A stretch of 38,948 bases of DNA from CAYYMH01 sp964472785 (GTDB taxonomy: Bacteria; Zhuqueibacterota; Zhuqueibacteria; Thermofontimicrobiales; Thermofontimicrobiaceae): positions 1-38,948 of the forward strand of contig CAYYMH010000039.1 of assembly GCA_964472785.1 (NCBI GenBank), written 5' to 3'. The stretch's first letter is position 1, and every line of letters begins with the position of its first letter. The position numbers were made by a program, and so were the translations under genes. Of this stretch, positions 1-7,700 are shown one piece after another. The notes beneath the pieces were generated by a model. It saw nothing but the letters and a program-made list of their open reading frames with translations, made no database searches and had not been told where the DNA came from.

Positions 1-58
1 ATATTTTATATTGTGATACATTCGTAACAATTCAAACAACCATCGATCAGAGGGGCAC

Positions 59-301
59 ATGGCTGGTCATGATGTAAAAAATTCTTCTATTTCCAAACTG
101 AAATTGTTAGACCAGGTAAGGTCTGTAATTCGTACCAAACATTACAGCTACCGGACGGAACAGAACTACGTTCAGTGGATCAGGCGATTTATTCTTTTTA
201 ACAAAAAACGACACCCAAAAGAAATGCGAGAGGAGGAAATCAATCAATTCCTCACCCATCTGGCTGTTGACCAAAGGGTTTCTGCATCGACACAGAATTA
301 A
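59..301 (+). pseudogene. Truncated tyrosine recombinase, integron-integrase-like N-terminus
   Basis: This 80-residue ORF is the SAM-like core-binding N-terminal domain of a phage/integron tyrosine recombinase. The stretch LLDQVRSVIRTKHYSYRTEQ followed by NYVQWIRRFILF and a KRHP motif is strongly reminiscent of IntI-family integrases, in which this domain contacts att DNA. It starts at ATG 59 behind AGAGGGG. The ORF stops just after ASTQN, where a full integrase continues with QAL and then the catalytic domain. The R..K..HxxR..Y catalytic part (more than 200 residues) is absent, so the product cannot recombine. At the break point the sequence switches frame into an unrelated remnant (300-434), which points to a deletion junction rather than a point mutation. 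Family assignment is confident. The specific IntI subtype is inferred from sequence resemblance only. Confidence 0.8.
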
Positions 302-434
302 TTATGGCGAAGTTGATTTGGCAATGAAAGTCAAATCTTTTGGCGGCAAGGGGAACAAAGCAAAAAAAGTTTGGGAATTATCTTATGAAGCCGTGAAATC
401 GTTAGGATTAGAAAATAAAATCGTCACAAAATAG
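300..434 (+). pseudogene. 3' remnant of an unidentified small gene
   Basis: Directly after the broken integrase an open frame runs to TAG at 432-434. It encodes a lysine-rich C-terminal tail reading NYGEVDLAMKVKSFGGKGNK, then AKKVWELSYEAVKSLGLE and NKIVTK. It has no start codon or ribosome site of its own. The composition and the ordered ending look like a true protein C-terminus fused to the integrase by deletion. I do not recognise the family. It could equally be chance coding, but the absence of stops and the protein-like pattern favour a remnant. Confidence 0.4.
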
Positions 435-489
435 GTTGATGATATGCATATTGTTCATTGCTTAAAAAGCAGAGATTCACCAAAAAAAT

Positions 490-556
490 GTTTCTAATAT
501 TAGACACTTTTAAAATATATGTCTATATTTAGACATAAATGTCTAATATTAGACAT
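490..556. promoter_or_regulatory. Cluster of three TCTAATATTAGA-type dyad operators
   Basis: Three copies of one dyad lie within 67 bases. TCTAATATTAGA at 493-504 is a perfect palindrome. ATGTCTATATTTAGACAT at 519-536 is near-perfect. ATGTCTAATATTAGACAT at 539-556 is a perfect 18-base palindrome. Centres are 29 and 20 bases apart. The arms share GTCTA/TAGAC, so a single dimeric repressor could bind all three. They overlap the candidate promoter at 500-529 and lie about 105 bases before the gene at 661. The cognate regulator is not identifiable here. Confidence 0.6.
500..529 (+). promoter_or_regulatory. Candidate sigma70 promoter under the dyad cluster
   Basis: TTAGAC (500-505), an 18-base spacer and TATATT (524-529) fit a moderate sigma70 promoter reading toward the gene at 661. 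The -35 lies inside the first dyad and the -10 inside the second, the geometry expected for repression by occlusion. The surrounding DNA is very AT-rich, so chance matches are likely. A second palindrome, ATCAATATATTGAT (612-625), lies further downstream. Confidence 0.35.
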
Positions 557-660
557 GTGGTTATGGGTAATTTTAGGAAGTTAATAATATGTTAGCACTA
601 AAGAAACGAACATCAATATATTGATATTAAATCATAAATATACATATTTGGAGAAAGAAC

Positions 661-1164
661 GTGGATACAGAAGAAATCAATCCGTTTGAAAATTTTTGCC
701 TTTATTGTTACCATTTTGATCCATCTACTGGAGCTTGTAGTGAGATTCATGAGAATGTTCGGAATTACCCTAAAAAAATCACTTCAAAGTGCAATGGGGA
801 ACTCTTTAAAGATGATCCGAATAAAATAATTTACAAAGATGAAGAAGTCAGAGATTCTGATGACAATAGAGTAAATTTTTCCGATATTGATAGAGAATTG
901 AAAGAAATATACCATTTTAAAACTTTACTTGGATATGGTAAATTAATATCTGGTGTAGGCTGGGTTATAGTTATAATAGGCATCCTATCAATAATTGGTG
1001 GATTAGCCAGTTTAGATGAATTTGGTATTGCAATTGTTGGTGGTGCATTATTTTTAATAATATCAGGAATAGGTATGGTTATTTCAGGGCAAGTAATTTC
1101 TTGTTTTGTATCAATTGAAAAAAACACAAGAGCTACTTATGAGCTATTAAAAGAAAAACATTGA
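661..1164 (+). CDS. Small membrane protein with N-terminal cysteine cluster
   Basis: This is a 167-residue protein of unknown family. It starts at GTG 661, preceded by GGAGAAAG at a good distance. The N-terminal 50 residues carry C-x2-C (FCLYCYHF) followed by two further cysteines near residues 27 and 44. That spacing suggests a small metal-binding (zinc-ribbon-like) cytosolic module. An acidic linker follows. Two hydrophobic segments come next, one starting about residue 97 (LISGVGWVIVIIGILSIIGG) and one about residue 122 (AIVGGALFLIISGIGMVISG), both glycine-rich and probably a transmembrane hairpin. It stands alone downstream of the dyad-operator cluster. No function can be assigned. The cysteine cluster plus membrane hairpin suggests a sensor or adaptor role, which is inference. 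Confidence 0.7.
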   Translation: MDTEEINPFENFCLYCYHFDPSTGACSEIHENVRNYPKKITSKCNGELFKDDPNKIIYKDEEVRDSDDNRVNFSDIDRELKEIYHFKTLLGYGKLISGVGWVIVIIGILSIIGGLASLDEFGIAIVGGALFLIISGIGMVISGQVISCFVSIEKNTRATYELLKEKH

Positions 1165-1249
1165 TAGGGAAATACCAAATTCCAAAAAGAAATAAAAAAA
1201 GCCTCCATCTTCATCCAATCCAAAATATTAATAGGAGATGAATTTATTT

Positions 1250-1579
1250 ATGAAAGAATTTTGGGGCTATACTTTTTTTATATTTTCTTTAACCTTGTTT
1301 ATCGCCTCATTTTCAAATTCTATTTATTCTGAAACAGGTCGAGCAATATTACTTGTTATAATATCATTAATATTTTTTATTGTTTCATTTTTTTTATTGC
1401 AAGAGAATCCAAAATTTATTGGAAATGTATCTTTAGGATTGTGTTTAATATTTGTTTTTAGGATAATAATTATTTCATTTAATGGTATTATAAATGGTGG
1501 GCAATTTGCTCTTCTAATAATTTATTCTATTGCTTTATTAATTGGTGGACTTGTAGGTCTTTTTTATGAACAATTATAA
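1250..1579 (+). CDS. Small four-helix integral membrane protein
   Basis: This 109-residue hydrophobic protein has four predicted membrane helices: around FFIFSLTLFIASF, ILLVIISLIFFIVSFFLL, LGLCLIFVFRIIII and FALLIIYSIALLIGGLVG. I chose ATG 1250 because the AGGAG at 1233-1237 directly abuts the earlier in-frame ATG at 1238 but sits 12 bases ahead of 1250. There is no signal peptide or recognisable motif. It follows the cysteine-cluster membrane protein by about 85 bases on the same strand and may share its transcript. Its extreme A+T content matches the rest of this accessory block and contrasts with the genes after 4790. The family is unknown. Confidence 0.65.
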   Translation: MKEFWGYTFFIFSLTLFIASFSNSIYSETGRAILLVIISLIFFIVSFFLLQENPKFIGNVSLGLCLIFVFRIIIISFNGIINGGQFALLIIYSIALLIGGLVGLFYEQL

Positions 1580-1747
1580 GTGACAAATAGAGTTGTGGAA
1601 TATGCAAAAGGATTTCTCAAATTTAGGAGTTGAGTGCTGCAAGGCATCCTGGCTTATTTGCTTTTCAGTAAATATGATTTTACAAAACATATTTTTAATT
1701 ATCAAAGTAGTCGATTACGAAATTGCATTACTTATTGGAGTAAAAAA

Positions 1748-2866
1748 ATGAAAATATTACAAGTCTTTTTCATTATTTTATTTTGTATTACATCAATCGT
1801 GTATTCTCAAAATGAATTATCAAGAAAAAAAAAGCTTCTTTTACAAAAACAAAATCAATTATTAGAAATTGAACAAAAAATTTCTACATTGCGAGAAGAA
1901 AACAATAAAGATCAAGACTATCTAATTGTGATTGATAAAAAGCAAAAGGACAAACAATTCGATTACTATAATAAAAAAAGTGCATTTGAGCGTGCATCTA
2001 AAAATGTTGATTTAGTTTCTGCTGAAAAGTTGAATCAGTTATCAAATGAATATAAACTATCAGATAAAGAACTTCGAGAAATTAATACAGAACTTCAGAA
2101 AGCTAAATTAAAAGAAAAGGAAACCTCACAAAAATTAGAGCAAGCAACATCTGATAAAAATCAAATTGAACAAGATATCCAAAATTTAAAAGCAGATATT
2201 TTTGATATTCAATTACGTGAACCAGTTTGGTGTATAGGAGAAGCTATTTGTAATTTGGCAGAAAATGAGACACCTGATCAATGTCGTAAACGTGCATTAG
2301 AAGCTTCTCAAAGAGACGCTATGGAAAAAGGTGGGAAAATGATTTTAGAATCAGAGACGATTGTTAAGAATTATAAGTTATATCTTGATGAAATTCGTAC
2401 TCACATTAAAGCACAGATTTTAGAGCAGGATAAAAGTCCGCAATATGGTGTTAAAAGAGAACTTTTTGGGGATAACCTAAGATACATTGCTAAGTTGAGA
2501 ATAAAAGTACAAAGCATTAGTCTTTATAATCCTTATAGAAAAAGAAAAATATCGGTTCAAAACGGAAAATTTAAAGAAGCGGACAAAGATTTTATTAAAA
2601 AAGAAACAGATGAATTAACCGAAGAAATGAAAGCAATTACAAGAATTTATGGAAACCGTCGCCCAGCAAAGGGCGTGGGGCGTTTTGCAGTATTAGCACA
2701 GGCACGTATTGATTGGATGCGCCATTTTCACAGTAAACCACCAAATACCACTTGGCCCCCAGGCTACAAGGCTTATTCATTATGGAGAGCTGGAGATACT
2801 GGGGGAAAAGGATGGGAAGGTTGGAAAAAAGTTAATAATAAATGGATCTGGGAAGGTCTGAAATAA
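1748..2866 (+). CDS. Exported coiled-coil protein with LPP20/FlgT-like domain
   Basis: This is a 372-residue exported protein. The upstream GTG frame (from 1634) is longer, but ATG 1748 follows GGAG by seven bases and begins a clear signal peptide (MKILQVFFIILFCITSIVYS, cut before Q). Residues about 25-150 are a charged heptad-like coiled coil rich in K, E, Q and L. Next comes a region with ALEASQRDAMEKGGKMILES, then an SETIVKNYKLYLDEI stretch and an 'LRYIAKLRIKVQ' strand. This resembles the LPP20/FlgT N-terminal-type envelope domain, in which repeated Ala/Arg/Asp residues precede a set of strands. The C-terminus is rich in Trp and Gly and unassigned. A periplasmic or outer-membrane-associated scaffold is plausible. 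The function is unknown. Confidence 0.7.
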   Translation: MKILQVFFIILFCITSIVYSQNELSRKKKLLLQKQNQLLEIEQKISTLREENNKDQDYLIVIDKKQKDKQFDYYNKKSAFERASKNVDLVSAEKLNQLSNEYKLSDKELREINTELQKAKLKEKETSQKLEQATSDKNQIEQDIQNLKADIFDIQLREPVWCIGEAICNLAENETPDQCRKRALEASQRDAMEKGGKMILESETIVKNYKLYLDEIRTHIKAQILEQDKSPQYGVKRELFGDNLRYIAKLRIKVQSISLYNPYRKRKISVQNGKFKEADKDFIKKETDELTEEMKAITRIYGNRRPAKGVGRFAVLAQARIDWMRHFHSKPPNTTWPPGYKAYSLWRAGDTGGKGWEGWKKVNNKWIWEGLK

Positions 2867-2935
2867 TTATGTCCATTTAAAGATAATAATTTTGCTAATT
2901 CTAACACAAGATAATCAAATAATAAGGAGACATAT

Positions 2936-3139
2936 ATGGATAAAAAAATATATGATATAAAAATAAACAAAAATAAATTTGCAGTTGTATCATTGACAGA
3001 TTCTTCTGATGATAAAGCTTATTGGATAAAAAGAGAACCGGAAGAAAGGTTAAAACACATGGAAATATTGAGAAGGATAAATTATGGACATAGTGCTACC
3101 TCCAGACTTCAAAGATTTTTTGAAATTACTGAACGATAA
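2936..3139 (+). CDS. Small protein paired with nucleotidyltransferase (antitoxin-like)
   Basis: This 67-residue protein starts at ATG 2936 behind a strong AAGGAG. The core reads DDKAYWIKREPEERLKHMEI followed by LRRINYG and a basic RLQRFFE end. Short proteins with a 'KAYW..K.PEER...ME.LR' signature occur just upstream of predicted DUF6036-like nucleotidyltransferases, so I read it as the partner of the next gene. The last 56 bases overlap that gene in another frame, which implies translational coupling. By analogy with overlapping toxin-antitoxin pairs it could be the antitoxin or a regulatory subunit. The pairing is seen; the role is inferred. Confidence 0.7.
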   Translation: MDKKIYDIKINKNKFAVVSLTDSSDDKAYWIKREPEERLKHMEILRRINYGHSATSRLQRFFEITER

Positions 3140-3530
3140 AAAAATTCGATATTTGCTAATTGGTGGTTATGCAGTAGGTTATCATGGTTATCCGAGAGCC
3201 ACGAATGACATGGATATCTGGATAGCCATAGAACCTAAAACGGCAAAGCTAATGGTTGAAGTTTTAAAAGAATTCGGATTTGATATACCCCAACTATCAG
3301 AAAATCTTTTTCTTAAAAAAGACAAAATTATACGCATGGGTATGGCCCCTATACGAATTGAAATATTAACATCAATTTCAGGTGTTAGTTTTGATGAATG
3401 CTACCCAAAAAAGGTTGTCGATGAAATAGATGGAATACAAGTGAACATCATCAGCTTAGAGCAATTGAAAATCAATAAAAAAGCTAGCGGTCGTCATAAA
3501 GATTTAGATGACTTTGAAAATCTTCCTTGA
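3084..3530 (+). CDS. Nucleotidyltransferase-fold protein (DUF6036/AbiEii-like)
   Basis: This is a 148-residue minimal nucleotidyltransferase. The motif LLIGGYAVGYHGYPRATNDM followed by DIW (residues about 24-47) is the GG..A...G..R.T.D.D signature in which the two aspartates bind metal. A third acidic residue is expected in the strand containing RIEILTS (Glu). The short C-terminal part (ISLEQLKINKKASGRHKDLD) matches the usual 'L..K..A.R.KD..D' ending of such proteins. The start at ATG 3084 gives the typical MDIVLPPDF N-terminus. It overlaps the preceding small gene by 56 bases, and an attC-like structure begins 11 bases after the stop. It is probably one member of a two-gene toxin-antitoxin or stress module; the substrate is unknown. 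Confidence 0.8.
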   Translation: MDIVLPPDFKDFLKLLNDKKIRYLLIGGYAVGYHGYPRATNDMDIWIAIEPKTAKLMVEVLKEFGFDIPQLSENLFLKKDKIIRMGMAPIRIEILTSISGVSFDECYPKKVVDEIDGIQVNIISLEQLKINKKASGRHKDLDDFENLP

Positions 3531-3541
3531 CACCGTGCTAT

Positions 3542-3660
3542 GGCTAACAAGTGCTTGCACGCAGACCGGGCGGGCCTTGGCATTTTCTGGAAGTTTGTGC
3601 TGGCTATAAAATATTGTATATATAGTTGTTTCAGCAGTCCCCCGCCCGGCTGGTGAAGCT
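3542..3660 (+). other. attC-like (integron cassette) recombination site, right end truncated
   Basis: This is a structured GC-rich island in AT-rich DNA. GGCTAAC (3542-3548) resembles an attC R'' box. GCTT (3553-3556), CAG (3562-3564) and CCGGGCGGG (3566-3574) pair with CCCGCCCGG (3641-3649), CTG (3650-3652) and AAGC (3656-3659), leaving A3565 as a single unpaired base. Inner TGCTG (3598-3602) pairs with CAGCA (3632-3636). Imperfect dyads with an extrahelical base, starting just after a gene's stop codon, are typical of integron cassette sites. The expected terminal GTTAGCC is missing, and the sequence passes directly into the sorting-domain pseudogene at 3665. Confidence 0.55.
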
Positions 3661-3664
3661 GTCG

Positions 3665-4080
3665 TCACCTCAAAAACATCATCTCCCGACTCAACTGAAC
3701 TGAACCAGCCTCAAGTTTGTAAACGTAAACCCCGAAGCCGACAAGTTTTCCTTCCGCATCCCTGCCGTCCCAGGTGGCAGTTTGTTTGCCGGGATTTTGG
3801 ATGGCAGCGACTAATACCTTTATTTTCTCTCCCAATAAATTATAAACGCTCAACCGAACCTGCGATCAATCCGGCACGAAATATTCAATTTTGGTGGTCG
3901 GATTGAACGGATTGGGATAGTTCTGGAACAGCCGGCAATAGTCAATCACATGGACATCTTTTTCTTTCAGCACGACGGTGATCAAGCCGCGTTTTGCCGG
4001 ATGATTATTGATGATGTACGCGTCCAGATTGATGTCAGTGGTGTGGCTTTTCTCTCCGATGATTTGAAAAATTAATAAAA
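3665..4080 (-). pseudogene. Duplicated 3' end of a sorting-domain gene, with internal stop
   Basis: This block of about 416 bases matches the 3' end of the minus-strand gene at 4791-8162 (4791 to about 5206) at a constant offset of 1126 bases with no net indel. It encodes the end of the cohesin-like region (IIGEKSH..DIN) and a complete C-terminal sorting domain (LFQNYPNPFNPTTKIEYFVP ... WDGRD ... YVYKL). One codon, AGA in the full gene (4992-4994), is TGA here (3866-3868), giving a nonsense mutation. Similarity begins exactly at the shared stop codon and ends near 4080, and there is no start codon or upstream coding part. It is a truncated, untranslatable duplicate lying between the attC-like site and brnT. 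Confidence 0.9.
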
Positions 4081-4112
4081 AACAATTATATGTTGTCAGG
4101 ATATAGTTAACG

Positions 4113-4144
4113 AATATATTTATAAATAGCCATATAAATATATT
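4113..4144. promoter_or_regulatory. 12-base inverted repeat ahead of brnT (candidate BrnA operator)
   Basis: AATATATTTATA (4113-4124) and TATAAATATATT (4133-4144) form a perfect inverted repeat with an 8-base spacer, 33 bases before the brnT start. BrnA antitoxins are ribbon-helix-helix proteins that repress their own operon through dyads at this position, so this is the natural candidate operator. AT-richness raises the chance of coincidence. Confidence 0.45.
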
Positions 4145-4177
4145 GCATTTTATTTTGTAAATCGTTATATTTATTTC

Positions 4178-4468
4178 ATGAAAAGTGACGTTAATTTTGA
4201 ATGGGATGATGCTAAAGAGAAAGAAAATAGAGAAAAGCACGGTGTATCTTTTGCATTGGCTCAATATGCGTTTGCTGATCATAAGCGTATTATTTTAAAA
4301 GATTTGTCTCACAGTATAAACGAAGAAAGATATTATTGTATTGGAAAAGTAGATGATGGTATTTTAACAGTACGCTTCACATATCGCAACAAAAAAATAA
4401 GGATATTTGGAGCTGGTTTTTGGAGAAAGGGTAAAAAAATATATGAAAAAGAAAATAAAATATTCTGA
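4178..4468 (+). CDS. brnT: BrnT family ribonuclease toxin
   Basis: This 96-residue protein has the whole BrnT fold: NFEWDDAKEKENREKHGVSF at the N-terminus, then ALAQYAFAD, an HS..EERYYCIGK strand, ILTVRFTYR and the closing RIFGAGFWRKGKKIYEKEN. Members of the family are RelE-like toxins that cleave RNA and arrest growth. The characteristic FEW..K...N..KHG box, the R(F/Y)T.R strand and the R-x-I-x-A-x-x-x-R-K-x-E-like end are all intact, so the protein is probably active. It starts at ATG 4178. The antitoxin frame begins 26 bases before its stop, the usual toxin-first order of brnTA. Confidence 0.95.
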   Translation: MKSDVNFEWDDAKEKENREKHGVSFALAQYAFADHKRIILKDLSHSINEERYYCIGKVDDGILTVRFTYRNKKIRIFGAGFWRKGKKIYEKENKIF

Positions 4469-4682
4469 TGAACCAATGGAAAATGTAAAAGTTGTTGCCG
4501 ATTTTCTTCCATCACCGGAAGAATTGGTCTTCAAGGAAGAAACTGTAAAAGTGACAATATCTTTGAGCAAAGAAAGTGTTGAATTTTTTAAAAAAGTGGC
4601 ACGTAAAAACAGTACACCATATCAGAAGATGATCCGCAGATTATTAGATGAATATGTACTGAGACATAAGCAGATTCATTAA
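4443..4682 (+). CDS. brnA: BrnA family antitoxin
   Basis: This is a 79-residue antitoxin from ATG 4443, with AGAAAGGG just upstream. A longer frame from 4407 exists but starts deep inside brnT and lacks the family N-terminus. The sequence runs MKKKIKYSDEP, then VVADFLPSPEELVFKEE, then VKVTISLSKESVEFFKKVAR, which is the ribbon-helix-helix DNA-binding region of BrnA. The end is YQKMIRRLLDEYVLRH. BrnA binds and neutralises BrnT and represses the operon through its RHH domain. The 26-base overlap with brnT implies translational coupling. All expected segments are present. Confidence 0.95.
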   Translation: MKKKIKYSDEPMENVKVVADFLPSPEELVFKEETVKVTISLSKESVEFFKKVARKNSTPYQKMIRRLLDEYVLRHKQIH

Positions 4683-4790
4683 ACGTTATTTCTACACACT
4701 TCATTTTTATCCTGTTCAAAACAAACTGTTGTATTAAATTTCCAGCACGAATCTGTTTTAGATTTTCGAAGAGCCGTCCAATTATGCTCA

Positions 4791-7700
4791 TCACCTCAAA
4801 AACATCATCTTCCGACTCAAATGAACTGAACCGGCGTCAAGTTTGTAAACGTAAACCCCGGAGCCGACGATTTTTCGCTCATTATCCCGACCGTCCCAAA
4901 TGGCAGTTTGTTTGCCGGGATTTTGGATGCCATCGACTAATACGTTAATTTTTTCTCCCAATAAATTGTAAACGCTCAACCGAACCTGTGATCTTTCCGG
5001 CACGAAGTATTCAATGGTGGTGGTGGGATTGAACGGATTGGGATAGTTCTGGAACAGCCGGAAATCATCAACGACATTGACATCCTTGTTGCCGACCACG
5101 ACTGTAATTAACCCTCGTTTTGCAGGATTGTTATTGATGATATAAGAATCTACATTTATATCTGTGACGTGACTTTTTTCTCCGATGATTTTAAAATTCA
5201 ATAATAAAAAGGGACCGTTTTGGCTGACCGGCTGAACGCCAAAGGCGCTGATGCGTAATGTTCCGGGTTCGCTGGTATTTGACAGCGTTTGAAAGTGACG
5301 GCTGACTTCTGTTTTTTCGATGCGATTGAAGCTCAGCACTGAAGGATCGAAGCGGAGTGTTAAATCACAGGAATAAATCTGCTCATCGGGTTCAGCCGTA
5401 AGCGGAATGACAAGCTCATCTTCGTTCGCATTCTGCTTTACTTTTGTTATTGCAAATTGATCGTAACTGACTTTTCCGGTGCCTCCGGCGGCCTCATGGT
5501 TCCAGTTACCATCCACATCGCCCAACAGAATGGCCTGGTAATCCTGACCGGTCGTCATGAAATTCAACGACGTATAATTTCTGTTCATCGGGCTAAAGAC
5601 CCAGTTCCCGGCATGAGAAGCCGCTACCGGTGGAAATCCCACAGCGTAATGAGCGATTAGTGATGCGTCGTACATTAGCACGTTTCCGTCTTTGTCCACA
5701 TCTGCTGCCATTATTTGAGAGGCGGTTGCATCAGGAAAAAGATTGAGCGCGATTCGGGCTGTTAATGCTGCATCATAGCTTAAAATGGTTTCGGGCGTAA
5801 AATCACCTGTTTTTGATGGTTTAGTCGTATAATCCAAATCAGGCTGAAGATTGGAAAAAAAGTAGCGGCCATTTTCATCGGTGAACGAGCTATCTGCTGC
5901 ATTGCCGGATAAGTTTAATAGCGCTTCTGCAACCGGATTTGCTGAAGCATGATACACTACTTGCCCTGATATTCCGGCAAGGTTGGTGTGGGTTGCCAAG
6001 CCTTTGATACAAAAATTGGCTGAAGAGTCGAGGGCGTAGAGGTCAAGCCAGTTTGTTCCGCTGCGATAATAACTTTCGTTCGGATTAGCGGAAGAAGTGA
6101 CGATGGTGCCGGTTGCTGTAGCTCCCAGGAGCACCGGCACTTCGGAGGTTTTGTCGTAGGGCAGACCACCGGCTGAAAGATAAAGGTAAATATAAAACGG
6201 TTCGCCCTGATGAATAAAAACCGCATCGTCTAAGTCAACGGTGTGAAAACCTTTAACAGAAATATGTCCTGATTTTGTTGCCAGCATCTCCGAAAGGGAA
6301 GCGTTATCAAACCGCTGATAAATCACCACTGAATAATCGACATCATTCGAGGCAGTGTAAAAACTGACCGCTTCCAGTTGATGGGAAAATGCAGCCGTGA
6401 AAGCATTGACGGCTTCGGTAAATCCGTACAACGTCGCCCGCCAGCCATGATAATCGTGATAATAAATGTGATCGTAACGCATCGGCCCGGCATCTTGAAA
6501 TGAAACAGCGCCCATTTCCGGGTGCTTGGCGCAGTGCTTATCGTAGTACGAAATCCAGAAATAGCCGTTTTCACCCCAGTTGTCCGACCAGCTATTTTTG
6601 CAAAGCCAGGCGCCGGGTTGAGGCGCAGGAGTGATTTTGTTATCATCCCAGCCGACAATCGCTATGGCATGATTGGGCTCCAATGTACTGGACTCGGGTT
6701 GGTAGTGAATGTTGTTTGAAATGAAAGAACTGCTGTAGCACATACACGTGCCTAAAGCGCCGGTTTCCATGATTTGCTTTTTTATCTGATCGATATTGCT
6801 CAAATCCGGATTTGCACTGAGCCATTCGATATCACGGACATAAAATGAGTGGTAATTTGGATTCGAACGATCCGGTGGTGTATCAAAAGACTGACCATCG
6901 ACATCACGCACCGCCCCTTCACCGCGGGATAAATAAGCAGAAGTCACCAAATAATCTCCGCCTTGATGAACTGTTAAGCCGTTACCGGTCGTCGGGTTGA
7001 CATCGTCATTGTTATGTTGATTAAACCCGTTCCACCAGTCCAAATGATATTCGGCAAGATTGGGTTCGCCTAACTCGCCGGAATTCGCCCAGTTGTTTGT
7101 AATGAGTAAATTACTTTCAATCGATGCCATTACGCCGTGCGTCCAGCAGGTGCCACCTTGTTGTGATTTTACGGAAGTGACATAACTGGCGCCATCAACG
7201 TCGCGCAGGTCAAAATTATTCGGATAACCATCGTATAAATTGATCCCGTCAAATAATATATCCAGTTCCCGCGTTGTAACGTACGGAACAAAATCATGCG
7301 ACTCAGCATCAATCAGGTATTGATCAATTTTGGATTGGTCGGTCAGGTATTCGATGGAAAATACGCGGATGCCATTATCTTTAAATTGCTCCAACAAATT
7401 GAGACGGTAATTGTCCGGATTGTATTTATTGTTTTCATCACGATTGCCACGAAAGAATAAACCTTCACACCCAATCCCATGGATTGACTGAAAATAAACG
7501 GATTTTTCAGCATTTGATACGTCACTGGCGTCGATGATACCTTCCGCATTCTGGGAGAAGATATAAAACGGATCGCTGGTTTTCTGTCCGACATAATTTT
7601 GAATATTTTGAATGAACAGAATCATGAGTGAAGCTGCTTCAGATTCTTCATTTACTTCTTCTGACCAGTAGTAATAGGCGTCAATAATGTCACAGTAAAT

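Noticed and set aside
3866..4282. Minus-strand frame of 138 residues overlapping brnT
   Set aside because: Only its C-terminal part is real (the sorting-domain pseudogene). The N-terminal half is antisense to brnT and its AT-rich leader.
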